Below are positions 1-12,499 of a stretch of DNA of 64,000 bases, piece after piece. The stretch spans positions 248,001 through 312,000 of the forward strand of contig CAXAMN010026484.1 of NCBI GenBank assembly GCA_963970005.1. Direction: 5' to 3'. Position 1 is the stretch's first letter, and every line of letters begins with the position of its first letter. Source of the stretch: Durusdinium trenchii (taxonomy: Eukaryota; Sar; Dinophyceae; Suessiales; Symbiodiniaceae). A program made the position numbers and the translations under genes. The notes beneath the pieces were generated by a model, which saw only the letters and a list, made by a program, of their open reading frames with translations, searched no databases and had not been told where the DNA came from.

Positions 1-153
1 TCAATATTGAAATTGCTTGGGCTGCAGCAAGTATCGTGAGCACCTATATATGTGCACGCTCGCAGGTGTAATGACGTTTCCACCCCGCGGTACAATAAGT
101 TCTTGTAGCATCATCAAGTCCATGTAATAAGTTATAAGTTATAAGATGCATAC

Positions 154-328
154 CACAATCATACTGATTGCAGATCTGCAGAGTTTCTTTCGCTTTCAAC
201 AGTTGAGCCGCCGCTTCTGCGGGGTTCACGAGATCCGCGGATTCGGGAGGGTTCGAAAAGGATGATTGACCTTCAGAGTCGTTTCGCAGGGTTTGTACGA
301 GGGATTTCGTGATGGAAGATGGTACATG
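154..328 (-). CDS. Putative internal exon, unidentified protein
   Basis: Reading the minus strand from 328 down to 154 gives an open frame beginning HVPSSITKSL and containing VNPAEAAAQLLKAKETL, a helix-forming, coding-like stretch. It is preceded by an AG acceptor (GATGTAG) and followed by a GTATGC donor-like site. An in-frame TAG lies just upstream of the proposed acceptor, as expected for an intron. The product is not recognised, and the neighbouring exons would lie outside or further into the window. The call rests on peptide quality and flanking splice signals only. Confidence 0.33.
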
Positions 329-329
329 C

Positions 330-970
330 TACATCAAGTTGCAAGTCTTGCCGAGCACGGTAATTAACGTAATCATGTCCATGTCATTCTCAGGTAAAAG
401 CAACTCACTTTCTTGAATCTTGAAGGTTCCATGTCTTCCTTCAGCAGATCAGGGCGGCATTTGACATGAGGCACCATGCGAATGTAGTTCATGCTTTGGC
501 CAGTGTTATCATTCGAAGTTTTGCAGAGAATCATCTGAGGTAAAAGTTCCAGCTAGCTTGTGCGTGATCTTGGCGGTAGTGTGACAAAGCGACAGATGCG
601 AAAGGGAACGGGACGGGGGCCGGAGTGTTCCTCAAGTGAATGCTGGCAAGTGTTCCAGATAGAGTGGCTATGGCCCTGACAGTGCCGGAGGGGATTGGAG
701 AATTGTCCACTGTGAGGGCTGCGCCACTGGTCCCTGACTGTTGCGGGTCAGCGGGTGGGGCCAGAGAATCCTCGACGCAATGTCAGAGCAGCGAAAGGAA
801 GAATAGATGACTTGGTGGTAGAAGTGCAGCAATTATGGGAAGTAGCGTTTGGCAACTACGGACTGGCCCCCTCACTCACCCCCTGGCTCACATTCACTCA
901 CCCTCACTCTCACTCTCACTCTCACACTCACACATACTCTCTCTCCCGCCCGCCCGCCCTCCCTCCCTCC
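330..970. other. No gene seen
   Basis: Mixed-composition DNA without a convincing exon, RNA gene or mobile element. Confidence 0.4.
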
Positions 971-974
971 CTCC

Positions 975-1012
975 CACGCACTCACTCACTCACTCACTCA
1001 CTCACTCACTCA

Positions 1013-1068
<56 letters not shown>

Positions 1069-1105
1069 CTCACTCACTCACTCACTCACTCACTCACTCA
1101 CTCAC
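975..1105. repeat. Tetranucleotide microsatellite (ACTC)n(ACGC)n(ACTC)n
   Basis: A perfect compound array: ACTC units, then ACGC units, then ACTC units again. It is flanked upstream (888-974) by CACTCT- and CCCT-rich low-complexity DNA. All three forward frames stay open across it, giving spurious Thr/His/Ser-rich ORFs. Confidence 0.95.
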
Positions 1106-3250
1106 AAAAATTATCGTTCACTTGTCATCAACCATGTACTGTATGTTTTGAAACTTCAATCCACTGGCTCTGTTGGAGGTCTTCCTCGTAAGCTTCACTG
1201 TTGCCAGGCGATTGTGTTATATATATGACATATCGTACAGGGCTAGCTGTTAAACTCTGCCTCTCGCAAAGTCTGGCTCGAATTAGGTAGTTCAGATCCG
1301 TGTCTTGCGAAATAGTTTGGTGCAACTTGGCCACAAGGAAAGGGCAGATCAGTTTCTCAGACATTTTGTGTCCTGCTGTTGGACCTTTCTTCCTCCTATC
1401 TCCCCCTGCCCTTCTTCCTAATGCAAGTGTTGCAAGAGTTCCTTGACCCTAGTATAGATGCATGTTCTGTCAGGAGGTTCATTCCGCACCACTGAAGCGA
1501 TGTTTGCTGGTGCATGTTCTGTTTTTGCTGAACACCACATAGCAGCCATGCACCAAGTGCTCACAATTAAATCCGCTAAACAGTGTTGCATATGTGTTAT
1601 CTAAAAATCATTACTTCACTATGTTTCCGCATTATTTTGCAACTGATCCATGCAATTCAATTTGATTCCATGAGTGGAATGAGGTGTCACCTTCACTCCG
1701 AGTCACCCACCTGGAAGTGGCCTTTGCCATGTCTATTGAGTCTAACGAGTAGGATCGACGCCAAACAAACCACAAGGGGCCCGAGCTGATCTGCCAAACG
1801 ACCTGCAGCTGCTGTGTACAGGTCTCGCGTGGTCTTGCAGACATGATGATGCTTTGCAAGCCAACGCTTCTTCTCGTGTTCCTTATTCGCTTTGGCAGCT
1901 GTGTTCGTGAGGTTTCTTTACGGAAGGCGCTCTAAGTGATGCTTTTATATGTTGCTCGATGTTCCCTCACCATTTCTGCAACGTCAGACAGAGTACTGTA
2001 ACATGTTCCATTTGTGTTGCTGAAGCCGGACTGTTGTGCCATTTTGCACACTAGTTAATTACCAAAGAAAGCCCGGACTCCGGACGTTTTGCAAAAGCAT
2101 AGCAGCGCGTTTGCTCTACTCTCTCACTGCAAACAGAAAATGTGTCGGCGGAGCAGAAACATGTTCTGTGGGTTTCGCCTTAGCAACAACATTGGCCCTA
2201 TGATCAAAGTCAATATACCGCAGGTAGTATGTATATATAAATATATATATATACATATAATGTATAATAATATATTAATCGAGATATGCAATAAACACAG
2301 CCAACACACAGACGTGCAAACAGTTCGATTGAGGCTTGGCACCTTCAATGCCGAATCAGTGGAAAATCCTGACCGCTGAACATGTTTTGATCAGATACTA
2401 AACATGCCTTTTTGTAGAGGTGCGTGCGCAGTGCGTTCGGTTGAAGGGCCACCCACCATGACTCTTTTTCTGCTCAGCCTGTGGAGGGAAATCGCAGCTT
2501 CCAGAACCTGGTGGACGAAGATGTTCTCCAGCAAGGGTCGTGCCGGTATCATTTAGAGACTCTCGGCTTGAAAGTTTGTCCAACCATATCCAATGTACAA
2601 TAGTTTCTCATAGTTTCTCCACGTTTCTGCTTGTTTTTTCCTGTTTTCCTTCTGAAGATGCCGACCTGAGACGAAGCAGGGCTGGTCCAAACTATACACG
2701 TAGGAACTTCGATGATTGTGCAGTTGCAGCAATTGCTGAAGGAGCGAGTATTGCTGTGCCACAAAGAATGGGCAGTGCAGGTATGGTAAGCCTGGAGACT
2801 TGGCCGAACAGTGATATCTTTGGGCCTTTTGAACACCGGCTCTGAAAAAAGGAGGTAGATTAGCATTGGCCAACGCAACATCCGCAACCTTGCTAGCAGG
2901 AGGCGACTCTACTCCCTCATAGCCCACCTCTTACGGAAGCCCGTCACCATTCGTTCACGTTCGTTCGCTTCTTGGTCGGGTTTGGCGGAAGCTGAAACGC
3001 TGTGACGGCCTGTTGCAGCGTGCTGCCAACTGTTCTCGCCATCGCTTCATGCCGTCTGTGTCTGTGCTCTGCTCAGGTCGCCGGCAGCGTCATCCACTTC
3101 TGATTCACTAGCAATTGCCATTCCAATGACGATTCGTTCATCCAAGCAGGAAGCACAGAAGTTGTCATTAGTCATCGTCAGAAACAGAATAACGGAGCGA
3201 ACAAAAACCGGCAACAAGGCCAAACAAGAAAACAGAAACCATTTGCACCT
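1106..3250. other. No gene seen
   Basis: Non-coding-looking DNA with an AT-rich TATATA tract near 2230-2280. Short ORFs occur on both strands, but none has convincing peptide character with splice signals. Confidence 0.4.
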
Positions 3251-3252
3251 AG

Positions 3253-3567
3253 GTTGGAGGTCGTTTCTCTTGGGTTGGAGGCCATCGCTATTAGGTTGGA
3301 GGCCATTGCTATCAGGTTGGAGACCATTGCTATTAGTTTGGAGGCCATCACTTTTAGGTTTGAGGCCATTGCTATTTTGTTGGAGACCATTGCTCTTAGG
3401 TTGGAGGCCATTGCTATTAGGTTGGAGGCCATTGCTATTAGGTTGGAGGCCATCGCTCTTAGGTTGGAGGCCATTGCTATTAGGTTTGAGGTCGTTGCTA
3501 TTAGGTNNNNNNNNNNGGTTGGAGGTCGTTGCTCCTAGGTTGGAGGCCATTGCTATTAGGTTTCTGA
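3253..3567. repeat. 21-bp tandem repeat array with an assembly gap
   Basis: About 15 imperfect copies of a 21-bp unit around GGTTGGAGGCCATTGCTATTA. The array is broken by ten N bases at 3507-3516. Because 21 is a multiple of three, all frames repeat as seven-residue units (for example NSNGLQP on the minus strand), so the open frames here are not evidence for a protein. Related single units occur at 13090-13130 near the dispersed ACTAGTAGCAAGGACGC repeats. Confidence 0.93.
3507..3516. other. Assembly gap (N x 10)
   Basis: Ten unresolved bases inside the 21-bp tandem array. The true copy number of the repeat is therefore unknown. Confidence 1.
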
Positions 3568-6500
3568 AATATGTGGAATCCGATTGGTGCACCGATTGCC
3601 TGTGACAGCATCCGGACCGACCTCCCCCGCAGGAAGGCACAGCCAACCGTGACATGACGCAAGCCCTGTGCCAGGAAACCGGGTAGGCACCCAGCTCTGG
3701 AGATCAAAAGAGGCGGCAAAAAGATGCTCAAAGGAATCCGGTAGATGTTTTGCAACGACTGCGTCACAAAGTATGCACGCAATCATTCACATCCACAGGG
3801 AAGGGACGATATAAACATGTGTAAGGTTTGTCTTTTCTTGTGTACTTTGCTGAAATGTGATGATACCGTCTCATTACAATCTTGGGATGGAGTTCTCGTT
3901 TCTCACTGGATTGCACGGAAGAAGCGTGGAAACACTGAACAAACCGCTGCGAGTGGGAACTCAGGTGAGCGAAGTATTTGTGACGAAGACGCTGGAATGC
4001 GTTGTTACGTTCGATTCTCTGGACGCACTTGCATGTGCCGAAGCAACAAATGCCACTCGGCTCGCTGCAGTCCAAACCGGGAATGCCAGCCAAGCTCGGT
4101 CCGCAAATCAAAGGGTTATTGCAACCGAACGCCAAATGTGCGAGTGAACACACAGCTGCGCGGTTTGATGCTATGGAACATCAATCGACGTCAATTAATA
4201 TAAGTTTATATACAATAATTCCAAATGTGTTGCATGAGGCGCGTTGCCTATTTGCAACTCTTTCCTTTCCTTTCCCTTTCTTGAAGATGTGCTAACGGTT
4301 TTCATCTTGACAGATAGAAACATGGAACAAGACCAAACCAGCTGGAGTCCTAACCTCATTGATTGAAAGCCAGGCTCCTTCCCAAAAGCTCTCAGACCAT
4401 GTCTCTTTCAATGCTGGCACGAAACAGTGTGCCTGGGTAGGTCATTTCCCCGAGCTGATCCTGTTCTTGGTAAGATCAAAATTGGTGGTCCTTGAATCCT
4501 CGATTTGTTGACAAACTGCATTGTTTTAGGTGCGACCGCTGAAAGCAGATCTGTTTTTCCGGTATGGCAGTGGACAATGTTTTTGAGTCTTAAGAAGTGA
4601 TTTAGCCATGCGATACGTGTATACAATTTTTTCCGCATACTTACTTTTCAACCATGTTGGTTGGTGCCGTGTGAGTGTGGGGGAAACGTATGGTGAGGTT
4701 GTGTGTTTGTACTGATCGGCGATACTTTGTGTTGAAACACCGAGTGATTCGTGGCGTTTCGGTTGAACTACCACTTTTCTATACTTTTCTTCTGCGGCCT
4801 TGGCTGGCTACTGAGGCTATGACCCGGACCAAAAGAGATGTGTTGATAAGGCAATGGCTGAAGTGCTTGCCCGCACGAAGGCCAACAAGACAGTGAATAT
4901 GAGGCCGAATTCGAAAGGTTTCCTCCCGTTGGTTGCAGCACGCGTTATGTATGCCAATGTATGCAGCAGTCTCCGTCTCCCTCAATATCTGGCAGAAGCA
5001 TGTCCCATCATGTCCAATATTTGCTTCAGGGTGGAAGACTTCTTTGACCAGCTCATGGGCTTCACTGGAGGCACCGTCGGCACAGTGGTTGGTACGGTAC
5101 CTTGGACATTCTCAAAGAAACCATTGGGATGCAGAAACCTGCCTCAAGGTCATTTCTACGGCCTCCTGAGCTTGCCCCCCTCACCACGTCCTTAACCGCC
5201 TTAACCACTGAAATTCTGCACGACAAATTAAATGTGTCTCGGAAGCCGTTTGCTTGCTGCCAAATGTATCCAAATGTGTTGCTTTCTCAACCTTGACCTG
5301 GCCACAGCATTAACCAATCCGGTTCCACGTGGAAAATGCTCCTGCCTAACGTTGCTTTCTGGCACTGCTAAAAGGTCTACCTCTTGACCACCTCAGACCT
5401 GTCTCTAGCAAGCCTGAGATCTGTCTCTGACACTACTTGCGCGGCCCTCTCAACCACGGCCTCAACACAGAATTAACCTATCGAGTTCCGTGTAGAAAAT
5501 GCTCTCGAAAGCCACCACCCACTCACAGCCTAACATAACCGGGCCAGACAATAGTACTCTGGCGTGCTCCCCCACCATCGGCCGGGGTCGGTATTGCATA
5601 TAGTTTTAATTAGTTTTAGATTCTAGATGTATATATATATATTATATAGTTACATAATGTTTTCGGCTTTGCCGTCTTCCAAAGGCCCCAACATCTAAAA
5701 TCAAATAGCACGAAGATTGGAAATGCTGATTTTTGGATCAAATAGGACAAAGTCCAGGGTGCGAGTCACTAATGGCAGCTGACAGTTGTTTATAAATTAG
5801 ATCATCTAACTTCGACTGTGTCCGGTTCGAACACGTGCTTCCAACGAAACGACAAAGTGTCCTGGAACACAGTTGGCAGGTCTTGGGCTTGGCCTGAAAC
5901 CACCAAAACGCCATGCAGTTTTTCCCCGATACCTCAGTTGGTGTGATGTTTGTTTCCATTAGTAGCTATACTTAGAAGGCATTCAAGAGGTGTTTTTTTT
6001 TGGCTCAACAACTACCCTTGCTGCTGCATACATCATGCACCTACATAACATACACTTACAGTACTGTATTATTTTATTCCTTTGCCAAAAATAGCTATTG
6101 TTGCTCTGCTTTTTTGCCAAACGTAGCTTCCTGCGACATTTGGACGAAGTGACGCTCAGGCATTGGCCCCAGTTATGAAGGTACTTGGATTGCATTTGAG
6201 AAAACTTGAACGTCGTTGAGAATGGGTCAGATGCAACACATACTTTTTTGATCTTGGGACGTAGTGACGTCCACGACTTGACCAACATCAGCAATGCGGC
6301 CTCTTTGGCAAGCATCTTTGGGAGAAATGAATGGGCATAGTTTGTGCATGGGGTGCATTTCGCAGAGTTTGCAGATGTGAATGTCATTAATTATCACTGC
6401 AAGCCAGAATCTTTGATGACACTGCCATCAACAGACTATGTATTGATGTGCAGCCAGACTATGTTTGCGTTGCATTCACTTTCCATGCTGACTGTGAGAT

Positions 6501-9420
6501 TGTGAGAACACTTGATATTAGCCTCTAAAGTTGCAGCTTCAGATTACGCCGATCTGCTCGAAGCGGGGATTGGCAGAGGTCTTGAGCCCATTTCAGTCAA
6601 TGGCTAGAAAAGGCGCATCGAAGGGCACATCGAATTGACATTTGTCGAAGTGAACTTGATAAAACTGGCTGGAAGTGTGAAACGAAAGGACCATTGCTGC
6701 AGGAATAATTATTTGTTGCACAACCGGTCCACTGCAGGGGCAATTCGAGCAGCTGGATCCTACGCAAGCTGGCAGCAACTCGTCCCAATGTAGAAAGTCA
6801 GCGCTGTTTGATCCAGAGAGCACAACACATTGCCAACCATGCTTAGCACGACATCACGGTAGCTTAGCAGGCTTAGAATGCTTTGTTGGAAGTGATGAAG
6901 ATAATTATCCATGACTCCACGTCTGCAGGTTCAATCGAAACCTTGAGCTGCTTGGCAATTTCAGCATCAGTTTGATCAGCGTCGAACACGGGCATTATAG
7001 TAGCATCATTGGCATGTGCCCAACTGAGAATGGTGTTGCAATAGCACTGACAGCAGCGCTGCTGCTTAGGCGATCCGTTTCAACATGTTAGAGTTTCTTT
7101 AGAATCAATGAAGTAAAATTATAGGACCCGGAGAGGACTACAGGAGTTTGCAGAGCTAAGCAGAGCTAAGACTGCGGCGATAAATGAAACGATACTAGCG
7201 ACTGTGCAAAACAACCCGTTTGAGACCTTTTTGAAAGACGTGCACTTTTGCGCCAACATGTCATTACCTCGTCAATCGACACCAAGAAGCACTGACAAGA
7301 TGTGCCAAGAAATGATGTGTGAGATAGGCTCACGATTTGCCAGTCAGCATATCAATGGAAATGACATGGTAATATGGGATATATGTATGGATATGTGTGC
7401 ATGTGGTCGGGACCGCAAGGCATACAGAGGGCTGGCTGCAGTGGGCACTGGGCAGCTTTGTTTTGGAGCATGACGAACAGCCGAGACTCGGTCGTTGTGG
7501 AGACGTCCCACGTCTCGGTCGTTGGAGGCACGGACCAAATAGGGTTGGCAGGTGCCCAAAGGTTGGCACGATGTTTCTATGTGCCTCTTTGGCGGCGGTC
7601 AGTGTTAACTTCTTGCCCAAAGAATTTCTGCAAGTAAATGTATGAATTAGACTTGCCTCAACTCAATTCTCACCTACACCTGCCTGGTATACTGGCAAGT
7701 AACGACTGGAGGATGAGCAAGAAAGGTATAGTATAGCTAAGGCCTATAGTCTAGTTATATAAGTTTCCCTAGAAATCTAGGAACCAATGAATAGTGCGTG
7801 AGCTATCCTGCGTCCAAGGTAGTACAGTAGCTACTTAAGCTACTAGCTACCTCTTATACTAGCCACCTCTAGCTACTGCCACTTAGCGGAGAGAGAGCTC
7901 GTGTGCTGGGAGATCATCAGGAAGAAAGCGTGCAATATGGCATCCTCACTGTCCCTCACCAGCGCCAAGATCGACTTTGGCAAGTGTTATTTGTCCTTGG
8001 CACCTTGTCAGTTCGAAGTCACCCCCGCCTATAGGCTTCTCCAGTTCTGCGAGATACCATCTTTTCTCGCATTGTTTAGCGGAGAATGAGCTTTTAGCCT
8101 AGACCCAGCCAGCACCATTGTTCGATTCCTTAGTCATTTTGGTCACACTTGTGCATGCCTGATTCTGCTGCACAAACGGCCTGAGTAGTTCAGCACATTC
8201 TTTTCAGTGGTTCTTTCAAGGAACCCCCAATTGGGTAATTTCTGATTGCCCTTTGTACAATCTTATTCGTGAGTCATTGATTGGAATAGGATCGAGAGCA
8301 TGATTACTTTTTTGCATGCGCCTTCGTTTTGTTCCTGCAACACCAGCACTTCAATGGTTGCTGAAGGTAATTGACACATCCGATCTCATGTCTTGATTGT
8401 AGAAGGTTGACCTGTTACAGTACAGTATAGATCTTTAGTTGTATATATACACACAATGTTTCCATCATCCACTGCAGCCATGAGACAACGACACAAGAGG
8501 GCACAGTCCCAGGTGCTGCAATCACGCTTCAGAAGGCAACTTGAGCAATTCCATAGCACAAGGTACATAAAATTCTGACGCAGACGCATGATGTTTTTCA
8601 CCCTGGGAGTTTTCGTGGCAATGATGTGGTTGCCGTACGCCTGGTTTCCTCCAGGAATTTCTGAACAAAATACAAATGTGGCAGATGACACATTTGCTCC
8701 TCTACTATGATTGCCCAAATGCTAGAAATGTCAGATTCTTGGTGAGCGCACTCAAGCTGAATTAAGGCCTACCCAGATGGAGTTCCCTTGTGGGAAGGCA
8801 GGGATTTTGGGGACAACACTTGATAAATTTGTCATTTGTCAAAGATAACATGCAAGCTGTCGAGGCCCTATCTATTCTTACAGCGATGGCAAAGGCAACG
8901 ACTTCAACATCTCTTTGATGGTCAAGGCTCCAACTTAGCTATATTAAAAACATAAACATATATAAATATGTGTTTTTCCTCTACTCACTATATATACATG
9001 TCTATGTAGTAGGCCCACAATTCAAGAAGACCGACCTGCATCCTGTCTAGAAATTCCACGCGCTTAGAATATCCAAGATAAGAACTCACTGTCACGGCCA
9101 GCAATCCAAGTCCTGGATCTTGAGCAGCCTGGCAGGAGGGCAGCCTGATTTTTAGCCCTGTCCTCTATATCCTCATATAGCCGTTGTTTTAAACCTTGGA
9201 ACATTGCACAGCATCTCATGTTCACGTTCCTGTTCTGTGTTTACAAACAAATCAGATGTGGGATTGGTGCTTGCCGTTTGGGGTTTGGCTGTTTGGGCAT
9301 CTATGAGCTGTATTGACCGTACCCCAACATTTGCTCTGTGAAACGGGTGTTATGAAATATAGGGATTGTGATGGCACATGCTATGGCCTAGAACAAACAG
9401 CAGTGCTTGTTGACGCTTGC
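3568..9420. other. Long intergenic or intronic stretch, weak ORFs only
   Basis: No gene recognised. The forward frame at 3857-4147 (about 96 codons, with a CAGGTGAGC donor-like site inside) and overlapping frames in 3745-4203 are the most open part, but three frames are open at once and none can be preferred. An AT-rich tract lies at 5618-5660. The Dnmt2-like, RT or kinase-type motifs I looked for are absent. Confidence 0.4.
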
Positions 9421-9884
9421 TTACAGAGTTGACTTGATATCTAATGAGTTTGTTGACATGGAAGGCTGGGCAAATTCGATGCTTGGAGAAGCTTCAAGTC
9501 CAAAAGTCTCGATGCTTTGGAGCCTCGGAATGAGGAATCTTGAGCAAGGCAGCAAGACCATTTTCCAAGTTTCCATGCATGCAGTTTCTGCTTTTTTTGT
9601 GCTGGCAGTTATGGGAACCCGGTCTCTTGGGAAACCTTCCTCAAGCCTCTTGATTTTTCTTGCTACAGTTGTTTCATTGCAATCCCAACATGGGACGAGT
9701 AGGAGGTGGATGATTTCTGTGAGGCTGTGGACACCTTGGAGAGGTACTGTACGGACCGAATCCACTGACCGCGCATTCTCCCTCATTCCTCGAACAAGGG
9801 GGTTTTCCAGGGGTTGCGATGCGACCCTGCCAGGGTGTTCAGTGTTGAGGTGGTGCAGGAGTTCGTCCATCAACAGTATGTCTA
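9421..9884 (-). CDS. Putative exon or short gene, unidentified
   Basis: A 150-residue open frame runs from an ATG at 9870 down to a TAA stop at 9421. It is preceded by GTGTAG, which would serve as an AG acceptor at 9884. The peptide is coding-like: amphipathic and charged, with segments such as ARKIKRLEEGFPRDRV and a CWDC pair near residue 63. I recognise no family. It could be a terminal exon, since a stop codon ends it, or an intronless gene. The overlapping forward frame (9407-9913) has a poorer, low-charge peptide and is treated as its shadow. Confidence 0.35.
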
Positions 9885-10298
9885 CACGCTGGCATACATG
9901 TATATATGTATGATATGTGTATTACATAAACTGCGGATGTATATAAATATATATATATAACCAACTGGTATCGGGAATCCTATCCCTTGAGTAGTTATGG
10001 CATTTGCCATTGAAACACACTTCTTGGGTCAGTGGTTTTCAGAGAGCTTGTGCAGTACATGATCATGGAAATCGAAGGCTTCAAAATCCCATGCCTGCGT
10101 TTGCCACACTTGGGTAGAATCACCCACAGAACCTCCTGTGGCGATTTCATTCAAGAAGTAAAAACTTTGAACTATAGTTGTGCCATGGCTGCACTCCACC
10201 CTGTAAAGCAGTGGGTTTGGTGCTGATATGGGGCTTTGCTAGACACACTCCAGCAAGGCCTCCATGAAATCAGCGTGGTCTCATCTATGCAAAAACTT

Positions 10299-10938
10299 CT
10301 AACCTCCAACTGCAGCCCAACTTGAAAAAGAGCAGAGCCTAATTTGAGCAGTTTCACAAGCATTCTTTGCAAGTTCATCCACACCGTCAGTTTCCAAGCA
10401 GCTGAAGCAGAGCGTGAAGAAACGGACTAGTGAGTGGAATTTGCCGTTATTTGTCCCGCAGGGCACATCACCAGCATGCAGGGTGGTTGTAGCGCAGAAA
10501 AACTCGTTGGCCTCTACGCAATTGAATCTTAGGACAGTTCGACCAAGAATCTCAGAATTGCTGCTGCCACTGCCACTGGTGTTGTTGCTGCAAGCAAAGA
10601 CAGCTACAGCAGCGAATACTGACGATGGCAACTGCACATGACGCGCACCGCTGCTAGTGCCACAGACCACACAATTGCGACCTCAGTCAAAGAGCCACAG
10701 CATGTTGCACAGCGAGCCCATCGAATGAATCTGAGGAGATGGAACAATTCAAGTGACAATTCGGCAAACTTGCCATGCACAGCTCCGAGTAGGCAATTCT
10801 TGCTTCAGTGGATGTAGGCACAAGTGGGAAGATGACCTGACGCTCTTTGCATAGTCCGTGTGTTGAAGTACTCCAACCCTGCCATTGTGTAGTCCCCAGG
10901 TTAATCAACTTTGTGAAACAGGTTACGAGTTTGAGCAC
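10299..10938 (-). CDS. Putative minus-strand exon pair, unidentified
   Basis: Two minus-strand open segments lie next to each other: about 10850-10690 (peptide containing VIFPLVPTSTEARIAYSELC) and about 10650-10299 (containing SEILGRTVLRFNCVEANEFF). They are separated by in-frame stops that an intron could remove. Both are rich in Cys and Ser. I see no domain I can name. Splice borders were not resolved, so only the general position is offered. Confidence 0.27.
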
Positions 10939-10939
10939 T

Positions 10940-12415
10940 CCATACCCAGAACCATGAAGATAAGTACAGCATAACTTGTGTCAACTGGCTCTTACTTTTC
11001 TGTTGGGGATCAGCGATTTGACGCCCATCTTGTAACCTCGTGAACTGTGAGCTGAGGAAACGTCATTGCAGATGGAGGCCTTGGCTCGCATGTTGTTAAG
11101 AACTTGTTTATGAACTCTTGGAAGGTACTGGTAGTCTGTGGCTTTGCAGGCATGGCTTTGGTCGAATTTGAAAAACAGCCTGCCAAAACCTTTGCGAGAC
11201 CAAGCTGAAACTATATATAGTTACAGTATGTTATATAATATACCTATTGTCAGCAGAGCAAAGGTTGGCTTGGCACCGCAATCATGCCTCCACGGTTATT
11301 TCCTCCGGCTTCCTGGTCATGAAGGTTTGCTGGGTTCCCACGGACTGATCTTTCATGTGTACGCAGGCGCATCTCTCGAGAGTGGGTGACCACTCGGTGA
11401 CCACTCTTAGGTAAAGGAGGGTTGATTCATGCATGTTTGATGTACAGGAACAATGCGTAGAGTCACACCCTCGAATCGTGTCACATATCATACCTCGTCC
11501 AACAAGGTCTATTCAAATTCGAAGAAGTTGTGTTGTTGGATAATCATGCTGTTTCATTTCGTTCAACTTGGCTCGTCTTAAAAGGTTGGGTCAATCCCCA
11601 ATGCCGCAATTCCAGAACGGAACAGCGGGGAGACCGGTCGGTACTGTACGCGTCTCGGCGACATGTTGCTCGTCGGTGTTTGATTTTCTGCTTCGAGCCT
11701 TGACCTTTCCAGGCCTTTGCCAAATAGAGCTCGCCCCAGCTACAGACTGCCCCTTGAATGTCACTGACTTGGAAGTGGAGATCCTTTGAGAGCAATGCTG
11801 GGTCGAAGGTGCATGGGAAGAGGCGGGTGGTTTATTGAGGTCTCTTCTGAGTTGCCAATGAGGCCATTGAAATAATCTGATATTATATATGATATTATCA
11901 GGCAAAGACGAAGAAAGGGCTGAGCGAGAAACGATGCGTTCTATAACGAAGGTTTTTTCCCCAGATTTTGAGCTTTTGCTGGAGAGCTTTGATAATAAAT
12001 TGTTTTCAGCGTGCTCCGCAGCCCATTTCTTTTTGCTACACATTCCCTTCTCGACATCCTGGTCCACACTCTCCTACCTTTCACTCGGCCGCTGAAATCA
12101 TCTTTCCACCAATTCACCTCACTCCAAACGCTTTTGGAGTCCAGCGACATTGCTTGACGTGACATCTTGCGGCGTTTTTTGCCCGCAGATGTCATTATCG
12201 TCAGACGCCCTTCTTCCGAGGATCTTTTGCGAGGGCAAATGCAAGCTTCAGGACCATGTCCGATCTATGCTGACCTGGGAGGAGGCCGACAATGCCATAG
12301 AAGTGGGCAGCAAGGCAGGGCAGTCTATGCCGCACCGGCCTCGACTCTTTTTCAAGTTCCAGTGTTGAAGAGACCTGTAACATTTTGAGCAAGGACTGCT
12401 TCACCCGCGTTGCAG
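10940..12415. other. No confident gene
   Basis: Contains AT-rich tracts near 11210-11245 and 11875-11900, and a minus-strand frame at 11591-12067 with modest coding character but no clear splice context. Confidence 0.35.
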
Positions 12416-12498
12416 GTTTATATCTACAAAGAAGGGAGCCGCAAATACGGCAAAAAGTGCGAAGGAGAGTTGAACGTCATCACCAAGAATATTGTGAG
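12416..12498 (+). CDS. Putative internal exon, unidentified
   Basis: An AG|G acceptor (GCGTTGCAG) precedes a frame reading VYIYKEGSRKYGKKCEGEL onward for 27 codons plus two bases. A GTGTGG donor follows GTGAG. The peptide is lysine-rich and well formed. An upstream forward segment (12188-12368), also preceded by a CAG acceptor, may belong to the same gene, but its frame is ambiguous. The function is unknown. Confidence 0.38.
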
Positions 12499-12499
12499 G

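Noticed and set aside
755-1228. Thr/His/Ser-rich forward ORF of 157 codons
   Set aside because: It is the translation of the ACTC/ACGC microsatellite, open in all three frames.
3047-3655. 202-codon minus-strand repeat-protein ORF crossing the N gap
   Set aside because: Produced by the 21-bp tandem array, and several other frames are equally open.
5993-6006. TTTTTGGCTCAA resembling part of the dinoflagellate spliced leader
   Set aside because: Only about 11 bases match and the preceding half of the leader is absent, so it is not a leader gene or a retained leader.
9407-9913. 168-codon forward ORF
   Set aside because: Overlaps a more protein-like minus-strand frame (9421-9884) and ends in a TATATA tract.
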